From Lutraria lutraria (lineage: Eukaryota > Mollusca > Bivalvia > Venerida > Mactridae): DNA of 64,000 nucleotides. The stretch covers positions 13,378,790 through 13,442,789 of the forward strand of contig OZ026844.1 of the NCBI GenBank assembly GCA_964023205.1. Direction: 5' to 3'. Below the pieces are notes generated by a model, which saw nothing but the letters and a program-made list of their open reading frames with translations, was not told where the DNA came from and did not search any database. Shown one piece after another: positions 10,461 through 23,477 of this stretch (positions within the stretch are counted from its first letter, which is position 1; each line of letters opens with the position of its first letter). Made by a program: the position numbers and the translations under genes.

Positions 10461-12463
10461 GCAATAAGGAAGATAAAAGTCATTAGGCCAGTTTTTAGAT
10501 TTTATTTGTCAGGAGAACTGTGGGCAAACCAATGGTAGACGTAGGAAATGAAAATAAGATTGTGAAAATGTCAAGAGTTGAAATGAAAATAAAATTAAAT
10601 AGTGCTATTGAAATAATAAAAGATGTAATTATATATGATATATATATCAAAAGCTTTATTTTATTTTGAAAAATGGCAAATGATATACCAGAGAAAGAAA
10701 AAAATGAAAATTTCTGGCTTAGCATTTTTATCTGTCATCATTTATGGACATTTCTCATTCTATGATCTACCACATATAGATCACCAATAGAATTTTAGTT
10801 CATACCCATGAACCAATACATAATCAGGTACATTAGATAAATGTATGTACCTGACATAATGTAATAGTAATGCAGTAAAGTATAAATTGAAGGGAAAAGG
10901 GAGTTGCTTTTCTATTATTATAATTCTCTGTACAATCAAAGATTGTATCTTATCCAGTTGACAATCATTTATACAGTAGGTAGCAATTGTAAACTTGATG
11001 ATTATGCAGGTTGTTCTGATGAGGCATTCCTACATAATGGAGGCTATCAGTATACCTGAAGGATGAACTATTTATAAATGTTATATTTTTGATGTTTGCT
11101 TTCTTGTTTATTTGAATTTGGTTAGACAAATGCCTCTATTCAGAATAGATTTTTGAACTTCAATTTTATTTTGACCCAGTCTCAGATTTTATTTTAAGTT
11201 CTATTGCTCAAAATACAAGAAAAATAGTATTAAGACAGATTTAAATGAAATGAATGAAAAACAAATACCTGACACAAGTACCTGTTAGATAAATCAGATT
11301 ATCAAGTCCTAGTTTATTGATCATTTTTGGAAACTGAGTAATAGCTCATAACACATAGATGTGGACTAAAGTGCTTTGTGCTTTTCTATGCAATTGTTAG
11401 ACTAGTTCCCATTCCATGTTGCAGTGTAAGTCTATGTAAGTTCAGTTTCCACGACTACTTTAAGTGCTTTAAATTTGTTTTGAAATCTTGGCATTTTCTG
11501 CTTTTTAAATGTCAGTAACAAATGTCCAAGTATTGTTATTTTTATATACATGTACATTCCAATTAATTGTATTGCTGTTCTATATGTTAATATATGTATA
11601 CAGTGTATATAAAAAATTCTTCCATGCAATTAATGCTGTGACGTGTGATCATGCTGATGCTTTTATCATTATTCATCTCACTGGTGGAAATGAGAATAAT
11701 TACTTTTGCATGACAATGTTGTTGCTCCCAAAATGCAATATTCTGTAACTTATTCACGAACATTCCAATTAATAATAATAAATAGTGAATTTTTCCCTGA
11801 TGGGGTATTTTGCTTTGCACATGGTGCTCTGTCAGTTGGTTGGTAACCAACCCTTGTTCAACCAATAACTACAGATTAATTTGGCCTAAGGTCCTCAGAC
11901 TCAGTTCAGAGGTTGGTGCCATGAACTAGAGATCAGTTCGGCCTACGGTCCTCAGATTAGGTATCTAAGGATGAATTTGTCTGAAAGTATTTGCCCCCAA
12001 GGTCACAGTAACTCTCATGGTCAAATCCTAGTCAGATCAAAAGCAGTAAATTACTATGCAGTTGGGGTTAAGGAAGCATCTATGTTTGACAAACATCTCT
12101 TTAAATGGTGTTGTAATTTTTTTTACACATAAATGTATATAATTATTATTTTGAGGGAAAATTGTACTTTGCTGGACTTATTTTGTAATATAATGCATCT
12201 AGAGCATTTGAGGTTATCCCCAGCGATCATTTAAATGCATACTTTAAAAATCAGATAGTCTTTATTAAAAAATGTGTTCTAATATTTTGATACTTAAAAA
12301 ATTCCACTTAATTGTTCTAACCATATACATGTATATTACATTGCATCTTTTGTCCCTATCACTTAATTAATTAAATGTCTTTGCATGAATTTATTTCAGA
12401 CAAAACGAAGAATTTGGATTTTTTATTTTATAGAATTTTATATGTACAATATTATTACAACAG
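10461..12463. other. Non-coding sequence, nothing recognised
   Basis: Two kilobases of AT-rich sequence. The phrase ATCAGTTCGGCCTACGGTCCTCAGA recurs in altered form at 11876-11900 and 11931-11955, a small local duplication. No exon was recognised on either strand; open frames at 11509-11865 are overlapping chance frames. Confidence 0.4.
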
Positions 12464-12852
12464 TTTTTAGCTCTCACAATGTACTCAAGGTTAGCTTTTG
12501 TGATTGTGTGATGTTCGTAGTCTGTCCATGCATGCTTGCGTGTGTCCAGACATAAACAATTGCTTTAACAACATCTCCTTCTTAAGCAGCTGGCCAATTT
12601 CACCTTAACTTTACAGAGATGTTCCTTGCATGCAACTCTACCATCTTTAAAAATCTTCTTGTCAGAAGCTAAAATACCTGGAGCTTAAATATTTGGTGTG
12701 CAGTATTGTCTAGTAGACCTCTTCTAAATTTATTCAAATTCTGGCCTCGGGGTCAAAATTGACTCTGCCCCAGGGGTCACTTGATTTTGCAATGAGGCTT
12801 TTGTCGGATAAAAGTATGTATTCAGGTGAGCGATTATAGGGCCATCATGCAC
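12464..12852 (+). repeat. Modular repeat family F, partial copy
   Basis: Starts TTTTTAGCTCTCAC and runs through AACATCTCCTTCTTAAGC and GGGGTCACTTGATTTTG. It ends GGTGAGCGATTATAGGGCCATCATG, where it is cut short before the usual CTCTTGTT end. The full copy is at 50405-51087. Confidence 0.65.
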
Positions 12853-15150
12853 AACTCAGACCATTCATTATTGAGTTGTTGTTTGATAAACAAAACATAA
12901 CATTATTGTATGCTGTGTTAGAATCCTACTTAAAATATTTTTTGTCTGGTATATGTACTTGCTTATACAAATCATTATCTGGGCATTCGTTAACAAGTAC
13001 TCTAAATATATATATACATTTATTAGTATTGTTGGTGATTTTAATCACCGTTTGTGTCAGGAATATTAGAAATCCATGTTTATATTGATTCTAACATTGC
13101 ATCAATGTTGTGTTGATGAGACAAGTATTATCTGTCGCATTTATTTACTTGTATATCATTGACATTCAATTTGGTACTTTATTGTAAGACATGATTGTGC
13201 TTGTCTTATGTTAACCGTATATTGTTATATTGTTATTTTATTGTCATAACAAAATTTATTGGGTCTATGAATTAGAAAGGTACTTCATACAGAATAAAAC
13301 ATAATCTTTACATAGTGACTTGTAATTTTTATTATGACTGGGTATCCACACTGTCTTTATTTCTCTTTTAGATTGTTGTATTACCATTAATTAACAAAAC
13401 AAGACAAGCCTATGGTTACTCGTATGATTTAGGTTTGTTACTATTGGTTGGAAGGTGGTTGTTAAAAATGTGCACTTGTCTTACTGATCAAGGGAAGTAA
13501 CCGCTGCGGGGAGTTTGAATTCGTGCATGACTATTATAAAGGGTATAACCGACACGCCCCATTTGATAACAGGCCCATTTTCAACTCTTAGCACTTGTTT
13601 GCCCATGTGATCTTTGCCAGATAGGAATGTTTGTGAGGTCAGCTGGTTGACTTCTGATTACCATGCTTGACCAAGGTGAACAATGAGGAACCTTAATTCA
13701 TGCTCTCCGTAACGATTTCTAACAGTTTGCGTAACGAAAATATCGCGATCTATGTCCTATGTTCCATTCATTGTAAAGAATTATTCAATTAATCTCATTT
13801 GCATAAGATAAATTTTCTTTAGAAAGAAAAGATGACGAATCACTGCCTGTGTGTCCACAAATAACCATATTATGTCACAAATCACGTTAAATAAAACAAA
13901 TTCACAGTTTTATGTAAGGTATATGGTTTCTGTAGCACTGGTAGCTGCAATAAAGAGAAAACCTGCAAATAATTTGTCTTAAAAAATGCAAGAGAAATTC
14001 ATACTTCTTTATATATACAAATGTTTGTGTATCAAATTTTAATACTAGTGATCATGGTGTAATAGTTTCTGCACGAGAATGGACGCCTATAACTGATACG
14101 TTTTTTCCATCATTTACCAAATACAAGAATACTAGCTAGTATTCATTAAATACACACAGAAACTTATACCATCATGTATAAGAACAATCCAACTTCACGA
14201 AGTAGCGAGCGAACATTGATTACAGTACATACAGACACATACCAATCAGATTATGTCAAACATATACTTTTATATAGACTGTTCATCTTTTACAATTTAT
14301 ATAAATTATAGTCTGTTAAGAATATTTTGTGAGCCGTGAGGACTATAATATTAATAAGTAACTGTTTTCATAATGGCTTTGGTATGGGGCTGAAGACTGA
14401 GGCCGAAGGCTGATATACTGTCTGAAGCCAATAACAAAGCCTTTATAAAAACATTTACTTATTGACAATTTTATTAATTAACTATACAATATAGCTAACC
14501 AGAATTGTTTATTCGCAGCGAAGCAGACGCATACAGTGTTATCGTATTTCAGAAACAGTTCACACCGGAAATGAAAAACCTGATAGTATTTACTTCCTGT
14601 TCAACCACTACAAAAAATAGTTCGGCTTCTACACATAGTAATATCTCATCCGATAATTTACGCAAGTTTACAGGCCAGTTTTTTACTCTACGGTCCACGA
14701 GAATCAAACCATTTACTTAAGGTATATTCATAAACACTACTCAGCAAATACTTACGAATATGCTACTTGGAAGTCATTTTACAGATATGGATTACTTTCA
14801 CTTCAGAAAGGGCGAATGGTCACATAATAAAACGATGGCGCCAGTCGGAATCATCTATAGCAAAACTTGTTTATACATTATACTTGTATGTATAGTATTG
14901 ATAATCCTATAAATCTCTGGCCCGACTGGCCTTATTCTGCACAATTTCAATCAGCATTGAATACCTCAGTGCTTTCAGCGCTTTGATTTAATAATGTTCA
15001 TAATGTTGTGGTGAACTTCATATCGGCCCTGCATTTGAAGTGAAAACGTGCCTAATATCATCCATTAATATAGTCTGTCGTGAAACAAACGGCACAGTTT
15101 GAAGTAAAAAATTCGGTAAAATCTTCCAATATTGTGCAAGTAATTATATA
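12853..15150. other. Non-coding sequence, no exon recognised
   Basis: Includes a 71-codon open frame (14505-14720) with an ETS-like CCGGAAAT at 14566 and TTCCTGTT nearby. The composition is less AT-rich here, so promoter activity is conceivable, but no start site or splice pattern can be defined. Confidence 0.35.
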
Positions 15151-15156
15151 TATAGT

Positions 15157-15193
15157 CAGAGACATAGATAACATAGATGTTACCTATGTCTCT
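15157..15193. repeat. Short hairpin next to the fold-back element
   Basis: AGAGACATAGATAACAT is followed after 3 bp by its inverse with one mismatch (16 of 17). It abuts the TSD-like GATATA that flanks the fold-back element. Confidence 0.6.
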
Positions 15194-15199
15194 GATATA

Positions 15200-15670
15200 T
15201 ACGGTGGCATAAAGGGGACATAGAAAATATTTTATTTACCACGTGCGCACGTAGTAGCTACGGCGTGCGCACGTGATATCTACTGCGTGCGTACGTGAAA
15301 GCTACTGCGTGCGCACGTGATACCTACTGCGTGCGTACGTGATAGCTACTGCATGCGTACGTGATAGCTACTGCGTTCGCACGTGATAGGTACTGCGTGC
15401 GCACATGATAGCTACTGCGTGCGCACGTGATAGCTACTGTGTGCGCAGGTAATAGCTACTACAAATTAGCGATTCCCTACCCATTATCAAAATGGCAGAA
15501 CTGACACTTATTCATATTGGTCAGCTATCACATGCGCACGCAGTAGGTATCACGTGCGCACGCAGTAGCTTTCACGTACGCACGCAGTAGATATCACGTG
15601 CACACGCCGTAGCTACTACGTGCGCACGTGGTAAATAAAATATTTTCTATGTCCCCTTTATGCCACCGTA
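15200..15670. mobile_element. Fold-back element made of 22-bp CACGTG/GCGTG units
   Basis: The left arm (15200-15347) and right arm (15523-15670) are 148-bp inverted repeats differing at about three positions. GATATA flanks both ends (15194-15199 and 15671-15676), which fits a 6-bp target-site duplication. From 15258 the left side carries nine tandem 22-bp units of the type CTACTGCGTGCGCACGTG plus ATAG, ending near 15455; the right arm has only four. Many units contain the E-box CACGTG, and all carry self-complementary GTGCGCAC- or GTACG-type cores, so the element is palindromic at several scales. It has no coding capacity. Confidence 0.8.
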
Positions 15671-15764
15671 GATATAGTACATTGTTATTGTATATATTAA
15701 AGCTGTAAAAATATATATTTATGTTACATGATATATTTATGTTACATGCGGAAAAACAAATACG

Positions 15765-15782
15765 CCCCCCCCCCCCCCCCCC
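15765..15782 (+). repeat. C18 homopolymer
   Basis: Eighteen consecutive C bases, prone to length errors in assembly. Shorter C-runs occur near 2720 and 17192. Confidence 0.9.
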
Positions 15783-18259
15783 TAGTAGTAGTAACACAGT
15801 AATGCGAATTATTATGAATTAATTGACAAAAGGATACTGGGTTTTACAATGACGGCAGATGCCGGCAACTCTTGATCGATGCCAGTGTTTGGTCCCCACC
15901 CTAAAAAACAATGAGAATGGCTTAATATTACATATTAAATCTGGGATACACTGGATCTTTTATGACCCTACAAGTTGCTTTATTGTCCGTCTCCAATCAG
16001 AATATAGCCTATGGATAAAGTAACATCCTGTCTGTGTTTTATATCAGACTTTCGTTGCATAATAATTGCATATCCATAATCTGTAAAATGTATATAAAAA
16101 GTACATTGTAGATTTTTTCAGCTGGCACATATGGGAACATCCCGGTTGCGAGGGTAAGCAAACTGGATCAATAATCAGTTTAAGGGCTCTATTGTTTGCA
16201 ACAAATCAGCTTTAGTTTCGAATTGGTTTGTTGAACAGTCCATTTGTTCACCAAAACTGGTTTGAAACGAAAATAAGTGTTGCCAATTGTTTAAAAAAAA
16301 ATCTCGAAAAGGAATGTCAACCCTTCCAAACTACCCCCGGCCCGAAGCGGTTTGATCGGTTTAATGCATCCGAAATTACATGCAGTTGAGCGCGGGGAAT
16401 TGGCTAACCTCGTTGACCATTACTTTTTAGTTAACTTACAGCTGCAACTTACAATACATTTCTTAACTTGAATTGACGGGTAGCATCGTCTTATGGACCT
16501 CTACTAAGTTTGTTTGAATTATGGCCCTTGGGTAAAAATTGACCCTCCCCTATTAACAGGCTTGTATAAGAAAAAAACCACAAGGCTTAGAGCTTAGATA
16601 ACATTGAGTATTGAACCTCTACAAAGTTTGTTCAAATTAGGCATCAGTGTCAAAATGGGATCTGTCCCAGAGGACACTTACAATTTATATATAAGAATTA
16701 TCAAGGGAAAATTGAAAAATCTTTCCATTAATGAAAGGGCAATCTATTAATTGCTGAAATATCTACCCTAATTTTTATTCTAGAATGATTTCTATGGTTT
16801 GGCAGTGTTAAATGTACAATTTAAGTCACAATTAAACTCTAATACAGATTTTAACCATGATTTACTGGTCATTAATTAGAGCAAACATAAAAAGAAACAT
16901 CTTAATTCATAATATTCCTTTCATGTACTATATATTATATATATTAATTATAAAAGGATCATAACATCAACCAGAGGCATTCTGATTTAATTTTATTTTT
17001 ACATATATATGTGTATAGTTCAATAAAAATTTACATGTATATCTAAAAGTCAGCAAGTGAAGGTGCATATATATAGTACTAGTACTAGTGCAATACGTAC
17101 ATAATTATATGTATGTTATTTTCACAACCAGGCAATGTGTTATATATTAACAGGAATTTAGCAACCAAGTGATAAATGACAGCTTTATATGCCCCCCCCC
17201 CTGGTGTTATGCTGACCACATGAAATATTTATCTACTGATTACAGCCAGAGTAGTTTCTACTCAGATTTCCGGGCCTAGCTGTACCAGAACCAGGTAGCT
17301 GTATTAGACAACTACCTGCTAGAACTGATATTGCAATGAACAACTTCATGGTCTAGCTATTCCAGTGGCTTAGCCAAAACCAAATTTAAGATGGGGCATA
17401 CTAGGGAGGTACAGCGGTGTCACTCAATTGGGACCCGTACGTATGGGGCATCTTTTTTTACCTAGAGTATCTCGATCTGATGCGTTTTTGAGTTCACACA
17501 AACCATGATTTAACCCAAACTTTAATATCGGAATCATGTTAGTTCTGTATAGTTATATTTTACCTGCGATCTACAGCAAGTGATAGGATGCTTTAGTGAA
17601 TGAAGTAGTTGTGTCTTGTTTACCTTGATTAATACATGATTAATCTTGATATCTTTACAAATCATATAACAACGTACAATATACAAATATTTTACGCCTC
17701 TTTGCTATAATTTTGAAATTAACGCAGATTACTCCGTGAAATTGTCACGGCAGTTAAAGGAATGTCAGACATTGTTTGATGGAAAATTAACAAAAAAACA
17801 TTTTCGTAATTTGTATTTTATTTATGATAACAATAAAGCCAGCGAATGATCATAAATAAAACTTTTACTTTTTATAAATTTGCAAGAATATATTAAAGCC
17901 CCATGAGCTTTTTGCTATAAATAATATATGCAAAATATATGCAAAAAACAAAGATTTGCTGAGATAATCTCAAGATAATTATTACCGACGAAACTAGCCC
18001 TTTTTCTTCTAAAAACACTTGATCATTTCGCTGTGAATTTTGCTTTTGCAAACTTGAAATATATAGAGCACATGGCGTGTGCATAATATGATTGCGGGAA
18101 AGCACAGCTGTTCCATAAATAGTATTTTTTTCAATGATATTGAAAAAAATACGATAGTGGTTTTGGAAACATTTTTTCTTGCTATGACGAATGCACGTGA
18201 GGAAAACACACGTTATCACTAGAACGATGGTCCATGGCGGGCACATACCATATTTGGAT
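15783..18259. other. Non-coding sequence with a family F remnant
   Basis: 16480-16700 resembles the interior of modular family F (GACCTCTACTAAGTTTG, TTGACCCTCCCC, AGGCTTGTATAAG). The remainder is AT-rich. A 128-codon minus-strand open frame (17893-18279) begins in the candidate promoter below. Its first 25 residues include a hydrophobic run, but no homology was recognised. Confidence 0.4.
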
Positions 18260-18402
18260 ATACTAACATAAGTGCGCATGCGTGGTGATGCTGCCGAGCG
18301 GAGATTACCGAAGAGGTCTGGAAAATATCAGATGGTCGCCATGTTGGATTCTGGAAGCTTATATTTAACTTCTAAAAACAAAGGTGTATGCTGGAAAACG
18401 CA
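18260..18402 (+). promoter_or_regulatory. Candidate promoter with NRF1-like and YY1-like sites and a leader-exon donor
   Basis: GTGCGCATGCGTGG (18272-18285) closely matches the NRF1 palindrome GCGCATGCGC. GTCGCCATGTTGG (18335-18347) resembles the YY1 motif often found just after start sites. A consensus donor CA|GTAAGT follows at 18403. Together they look like a TATA-less promoter and a short untranslated first exon on the + strand. No coding exon downstream could be linked to it, so it may drive a long-intron gene or a non-coding RNA. Confidence 0.35.
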
Positions 18403-20054
18403 GTAAGTAAATGCGTCGAACATGATTGTTAGGCATTGCGAAGATTGAAAACAACATGTTTGCACACAATTTTTCGCCAGTTTGAGTCTGAATTAGTTTT
18501 AAAACGAGTTCGATTGAACTGGAGGCGGAATATAGGTCAGTCGATTCAGACTCATCGATATTATTCTTGAAATAATGACTGTTTCAAAATACCAGCCGTT
18601 TGTCTAGTAATCATCTTTTTTATCACAGGTGTGACTGTTAAGAATCTGAGATGGGCTTATATTACATTTATTCTGGTATAGGCCTACTAAGTTTTGTGAC
18701 GTTGGGATAGGTCAAGGTCGTCAGCGTTGTGTGGCGCTTCTAAATAAATTAGTCGAAGAAAAGAATCATTAGGCCTAGATACATTAACCATATATTACCC
18801 TTTCATTGATTGATGTCACAAAGGTTATTAATATATTATTTCTGCCAGTGTGTGTTGTTTTAATTGAGTATGACAAATGTATATATACATACATACATAT
18901 TCTTTTTCTTAAGTGACCAGTACTCGGATAGGTCAGTCCTTGAATTAATTTTGTGACAGGTTACCCGACAATGTAGTTTATGAAAAAAGCTCTCTAAAAC
19001 TAGGTTGTCCCTGAAAAGATATAAAGAAGGGAAAAACAATTAAGTATAGTAAAACAATCTCTTCTACACATCTGTGTCAATAGATCTATACAAGGCTGAA
19101 TTAAGACATCAACCAGCAGGAAAAGGTCCAACGACGAGCAGCCTGCTTCACTTGAACAACTGCACAGACATGACCAAGGGATATACAATATGTTACAGCA
19201 ATGGTCAGCAGACTCAGCTTGGAACGTCTTTGTTGCTGTCGCACGTCAGATCATGATCTTCTAGACCACCCATGGTTTGTTGCACATACCATTCAAGGCC
19301 TTTTCACTGGTAGGGGAAGGGACCATGTCCTTTGGGGGAAATAACACATACTTTTTGCAAAAGGGGAAGGAAAAACTTTATATAAATTGAAGTTTAGGGA
19401 AAATTGCATGATTATAAAGAGTTTTCCTGAGTGGAAGACCTATGTTAACAGCCTTTTGTAGAAGGAAACAAAACATTATCCCATTCTCAGAGGCTACACA
19501 CAGGGGCTGTCTGTATTATACAGACATAGCTTGTAAAAGGCACCTCCCCTCTGAAAATGTCTTTGAAATCATGTAATTTTCTCCGAATTTCCTGTTTACT
19601 TGAAATTTCATTCCCTAAATTGGTTTCCGGTCAGAAATTTATCCCCAAAAAGCTTATGTCTGCTATTTCAAGCTCTATTTCTATTTTAAGCTCAGATCTT
19701 TTGGTACATTGAAATAACGAAATGGGCATATATCGACAACTCCCTGGGAAAATATTAATGTATGTAAAAAGCAAGGGTAAAATATTCTTTGCACATCTTC
19801 AATAACTGTCAATGTAATTATATTCCAGCCTGTAGTTAATGAGATTTGTGTGGGTAAAGTGCTGGATGGACTTATGATGGAAGCTGGGACAGATAATAAT
19901 TTTAAACAAGTGAATGACTTTGAATATTAATTATTATCCTTTTTGCAGAAGCAGATTTACTGGGAGAACTCTCCAGAAGCAATCCAGGCACCGGCCCCAG
20001 TCAGTTGTGGAAAATTAATGCATATTGAAATACCAGAAAAGCACCATTTTACAA
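18403..20054. other. Non-coding sequence with a purine-rich repeat
   Basis: 19270-19700 holds a family rich in GGGGAAGG / AAATTTCC phrases related in complement to the TTCCCAATTTTT repeats at 35040-35420 and 61080-61290. No exon recognised. Confidence 0.35.
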
Positions 20055-20290
20055 TAATTTTTTTGTAGCCCAACGTCCAGATCCGCTTAACTTGTATTGG
20101 GGTTTAACACTGTTTAACAATATTTCAGTTACCGATATGCACAGCCGTCTTTTGATGTACCCATTTTTCCTGCATACTGAAAACTTGTCCTTCCACATGT
20201 CATGGAAGGAAATGACGTACTGCTGCTGTGGATCAAACCCTTGCCGTCTAGATGACAATCCAATACTCTAACCATGGCTGCAGCTCATCC
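20055..20290 (-). mobile_element. tRNA-derived SINE, minus strand
   Basis: On the minus strand the head reads GAGCTGCAGCCATGGTTAGAG (A-box region) and then GGCAAGGGTTTGATCC (B box), about 45 bp apart. A unique body follows, ending near CAGTGTTAAACCCCAATAC. The head is pol III-like but would not fold as an intact tRNA. The 69-codon open frame here is SINE body. Confidence 0.7.
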
Positions 20291-22644
20291 TGGGGACCCA
20301 TTCAGGCTCTATGTACCATTTTCCTTATGGTATATGTGAGAAAGGCTTATACATCAAAAGCTCTAGATACTGTGACAAGGCAGTAGGTGGGTAAATTAAT
20401 CACCTTTAGTGATAGAATAGTTTAGTATTGCTGTCACTTATCTTAATCAAAGCTAATGATGAGTGAATCATCCCTATAAAGGTTGCTTGAAAGTATGTTG
20501 ACCTGATGTGCACATTAATGTAGTGATTGTAGCCCTGCTGTCTTGTGGCAATACTCATGCATTTGTTTTTTGTGGAAGGTGTTTGTTAATTATTTTAAAC
20601 AAAGTGAATAAAACACATAAAAAGTGTAAACTGACTGAATTAATCATGTCAATATGACTAGTGCAGCTAAATTCTTGGTTAGTTTTATGAATTAAGAAAA
20701 AAGTGATAAGATACATTGTTTGCAGCACCATGTTAGGTCAGGAAAATATATCAAAATACATGTATTTCAGGCAAGGATATTATCATACCAAGGAACATTC
20801 TGCTGTATCAAAATTCAGATCATGAGATACTGAGGTTGCAGTTTTGATAAACCAAAAAGAAACAAACAGTTACTGGTGTCAGGTAGCTTTTAATTTTGGA
20901 TGTTAAATTAATTATTATTCTTGATGTTAATGGTGGAAGGAATATTGATTTGGCAGACATTGGGAATTCGCCTCAAAAATAAACTTGTACCTGCAATAGT
21001 TCAATACATCAAAAAAGCATATACATGAAACAGGGTTCATTCCTTAAGATCAGAGTCAAAGTTCAAGGTAAGTTGTTACAAAACAGCTCTTTAAAACTGC
21101 TGTTGGTTGGTCATGTAACAAAATGAACAAATAGCTTTAACATAAGTTTTTCAATTAAAAATCTAGAGAACTGTTCGGTTGTGGTTGGTGTAGCCAAACA
21201 GATGATCCCCTGTTGATGTGAAGCCATTTGTTCAGAGGTTTAACCCCCGTTATCATCACACTCAACCTTAAACATACATACAGGGCAAAACGTTTTCAAG
21301 GTTTGTAGCTCTAGAGGTAAGTCATATGTTACTGATGAACTGTATTCATTTTAATTTATAAAGTGCTTCAGCTGAATTTTTAGTAATCCAAATCTGTATT
21401 AACTGAAACTTCATAATTGGATAGATCTCATTGGCAGTGAACAGACAAGCATTGGCACTGCTTGCATCACTCTTGTGGAGTTACTGCCCTTTGTTTTATT
21501 CCTATTATGACCTATAGCAGTCGCACTGTCTGTCTGTTTGCCCATTCATCCTACTTTGCTGGTCCTCTCAACTCATCCTACATTTCTTGTGCGGTTTTCA
21601 CCAAACTTGCACAGAATGATGTTGTTGCAGAAATTCTCTACCTTCTTACATTTGATCATTTATACCGGAGTTATAGCCCTTAGTTAAAATTTTACTTTTG
21701 AAGCTTGTCCTCTCAACTTCACCTATATTTCTTATATCTGTCTGGTTGCTGTTTCATGAATACATGCTGAGACTCGACTTGTCATGAATTGGCCAGTCAA
21801 ATCTACTACTTGCAAATGTCCACTTGGACAAAAACAATAACACCTGTAGAAATTTGATTACCCATTGATTGAGTTGAAAGTTTTGACTGAGTCGTCTGAG
21901 ATTGACTTTTACTCAAGTTTCATGAACCTCATATTAGTTTTTATATAATACTGAGTATAAAGAAGATAATATAATATATATAATAATAGGCTGGTGTATT
22001 GTGTTTGAAATATTAATACTAGCATTACAAATGCGTCATTCAAATTTTAATTCCAGCATATCTCAGAAAATTCCCAATTTTTTAACCAATCGACCAGTGT
22101 GGACCACTTTCAGATTATTGTTAAGAGGGCAGATTTAACCATCCAACATTATACCTTGTATAAGTAATCATGAGTAGGTTCTTGTTCAACTGCTCTTCAG
22201 GTTTCCAAGACAAAACTGCATGATGTCACTGTGGAATAAATCCAATTTACAAGATCTCTGCTTCTCAGTATGGATATTACATCTCCATGCTCCACAACAA
22301 CAGACATTGATCAGGTATGACCACATTCAAAAACATTGGCATGGGTCTCTCACATTGGACACTTGGGCAAAAAAGTTGCTCTCTATAGGCAAATTTTGTC
22401 TTTTTTTTCAGTCAGCCAAAAAAATGTTGCCTGCTTAAGAATTATGCACCAACAATATAGCTATTCATAGTACATGACCTGCTGCTGCTGAAGCACAGCT
22501 CTTTCCCTCAATCTAACACATATTACACCTCCTACCTCTCTTATTAAATGTCCCTTCATTTATGAAAGCTTTGATTTCAGCTGAATTTTAGCTCAAATAC
22601 TGATGAAACTGGCTATAAGTTAAACAACATGTCCCAAGGTAATA
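20291..22644. other. Non-coding sequence, nothing firm recognised
   Basis: AT-rich. The 21462-21683 open frame lies in text resembling the modular repeat families (CACCAAACTTGCACAGAATG). No exon can be supported. Confidence 0.35.
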
Positions 22645-23031
22645 AAACTTAGATGTCCTCAGAGCCAAAATCTCATATCTTGTTTTTGATGATTCTAAGT
22701 TGATAACGATCAGACAATATTGATATTATTGATATACTAGCCTGACAGCATAATTGAACTGAATGTATTTAAAGGCATTGTCACAGGAATGTGAGGCAGG
22801 AATTTAGTAATAAAATTAATGATCCTACTTTTTGACTTGATGTCAAGTCTACAGGACATGACCAGACAGGATAATCTAATTAGAAGCAACAACAGATAAG
22901 ACCTCATGTGGATTTTTTGGGGGTCACTTACATAGTAGCTGTTCAATGTCTTTAAACATTAATCAACTGTATATTTTCAACCATAATACTTTGAGAAAGG
23001 ATTTGAGCTCAGAGATCGTTCTCAAGTTAGT
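22645..23031. mobile_element. TIR element family G, copy 1 (expanded)
   Basis: Left end resembles AACTTGAGATCGGTCTCCGAGC and right end GAGCTCAGAGATCGTTCTCAAG, inverted relative to each other. The shared interior AATATTGATATTATTGATA also occurs in the compact copy at 31438-31632. This copy carries about 190 bp of extra sequence at roughly 22770-22960. Confidence 0.5.
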
Positions 23032-23477
23032 CCATATGATATGATAGTCCAACAATTTCTTTAAAAACATCTCCTTAACCGCTGAGTTAATTTCATTTCA
23101 TGCAGAACTCTGGTTGCCATGGCAAAAATAACCAGAACATGACATACATGTAGCATTAGTTAGTGGACCTCTACCAATTTGATAAAAAGTATGACCCTGT
23201 GGGTCAAATTGACCCCACCCAGAGGTCACTTGATTGTGTTTTGGAAAACTTTTTTAAGAAATCTCTAATTAAACCAGATGGCCCAGAGCTTAGATAAAAT
23301 TGACTGTATTTAACAACTACTTGTTCAACTTATTCAAAAGTTCAGTCATATTATTGATAGTTGGACTCTTGACAGTTTGGGTAGATTAAGATACATGTAA
23401 TTACTTACTTTGATTAAATTATCCTAAAGTGTAACAATACTCAGGTGAGTGATACAGGGTCATCATGACCCTCTTGT
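23032..23477 (+). repeat. Modular repeat family F, second copy
   Basis: Aligns by eye to 50490-51087: AACATCTCCTTAACCGC, CTCTGGTTGCCATGGCAA and CACCCAGAGGTCACTTGATT. It ends GGTGAGTGATACAGGGTCATC then GACCCTCTTGTT. Contains a near-perfect RFX X-box at 23113-23126. Confidence 0.7.

Noticed and set aside
17893..18279. 128-codon minus-strand open frame with a hydrophobic N-terminal run
   Set aside because: No recognised similarity, composition like translated AT-rich DNA, and it overlaps promoter-like motifs; length alone is not enough.
20049..20258. 69-codon minus-strand open frame
   Set aside because: Lies wholly inside a tRNA-derived SINE.
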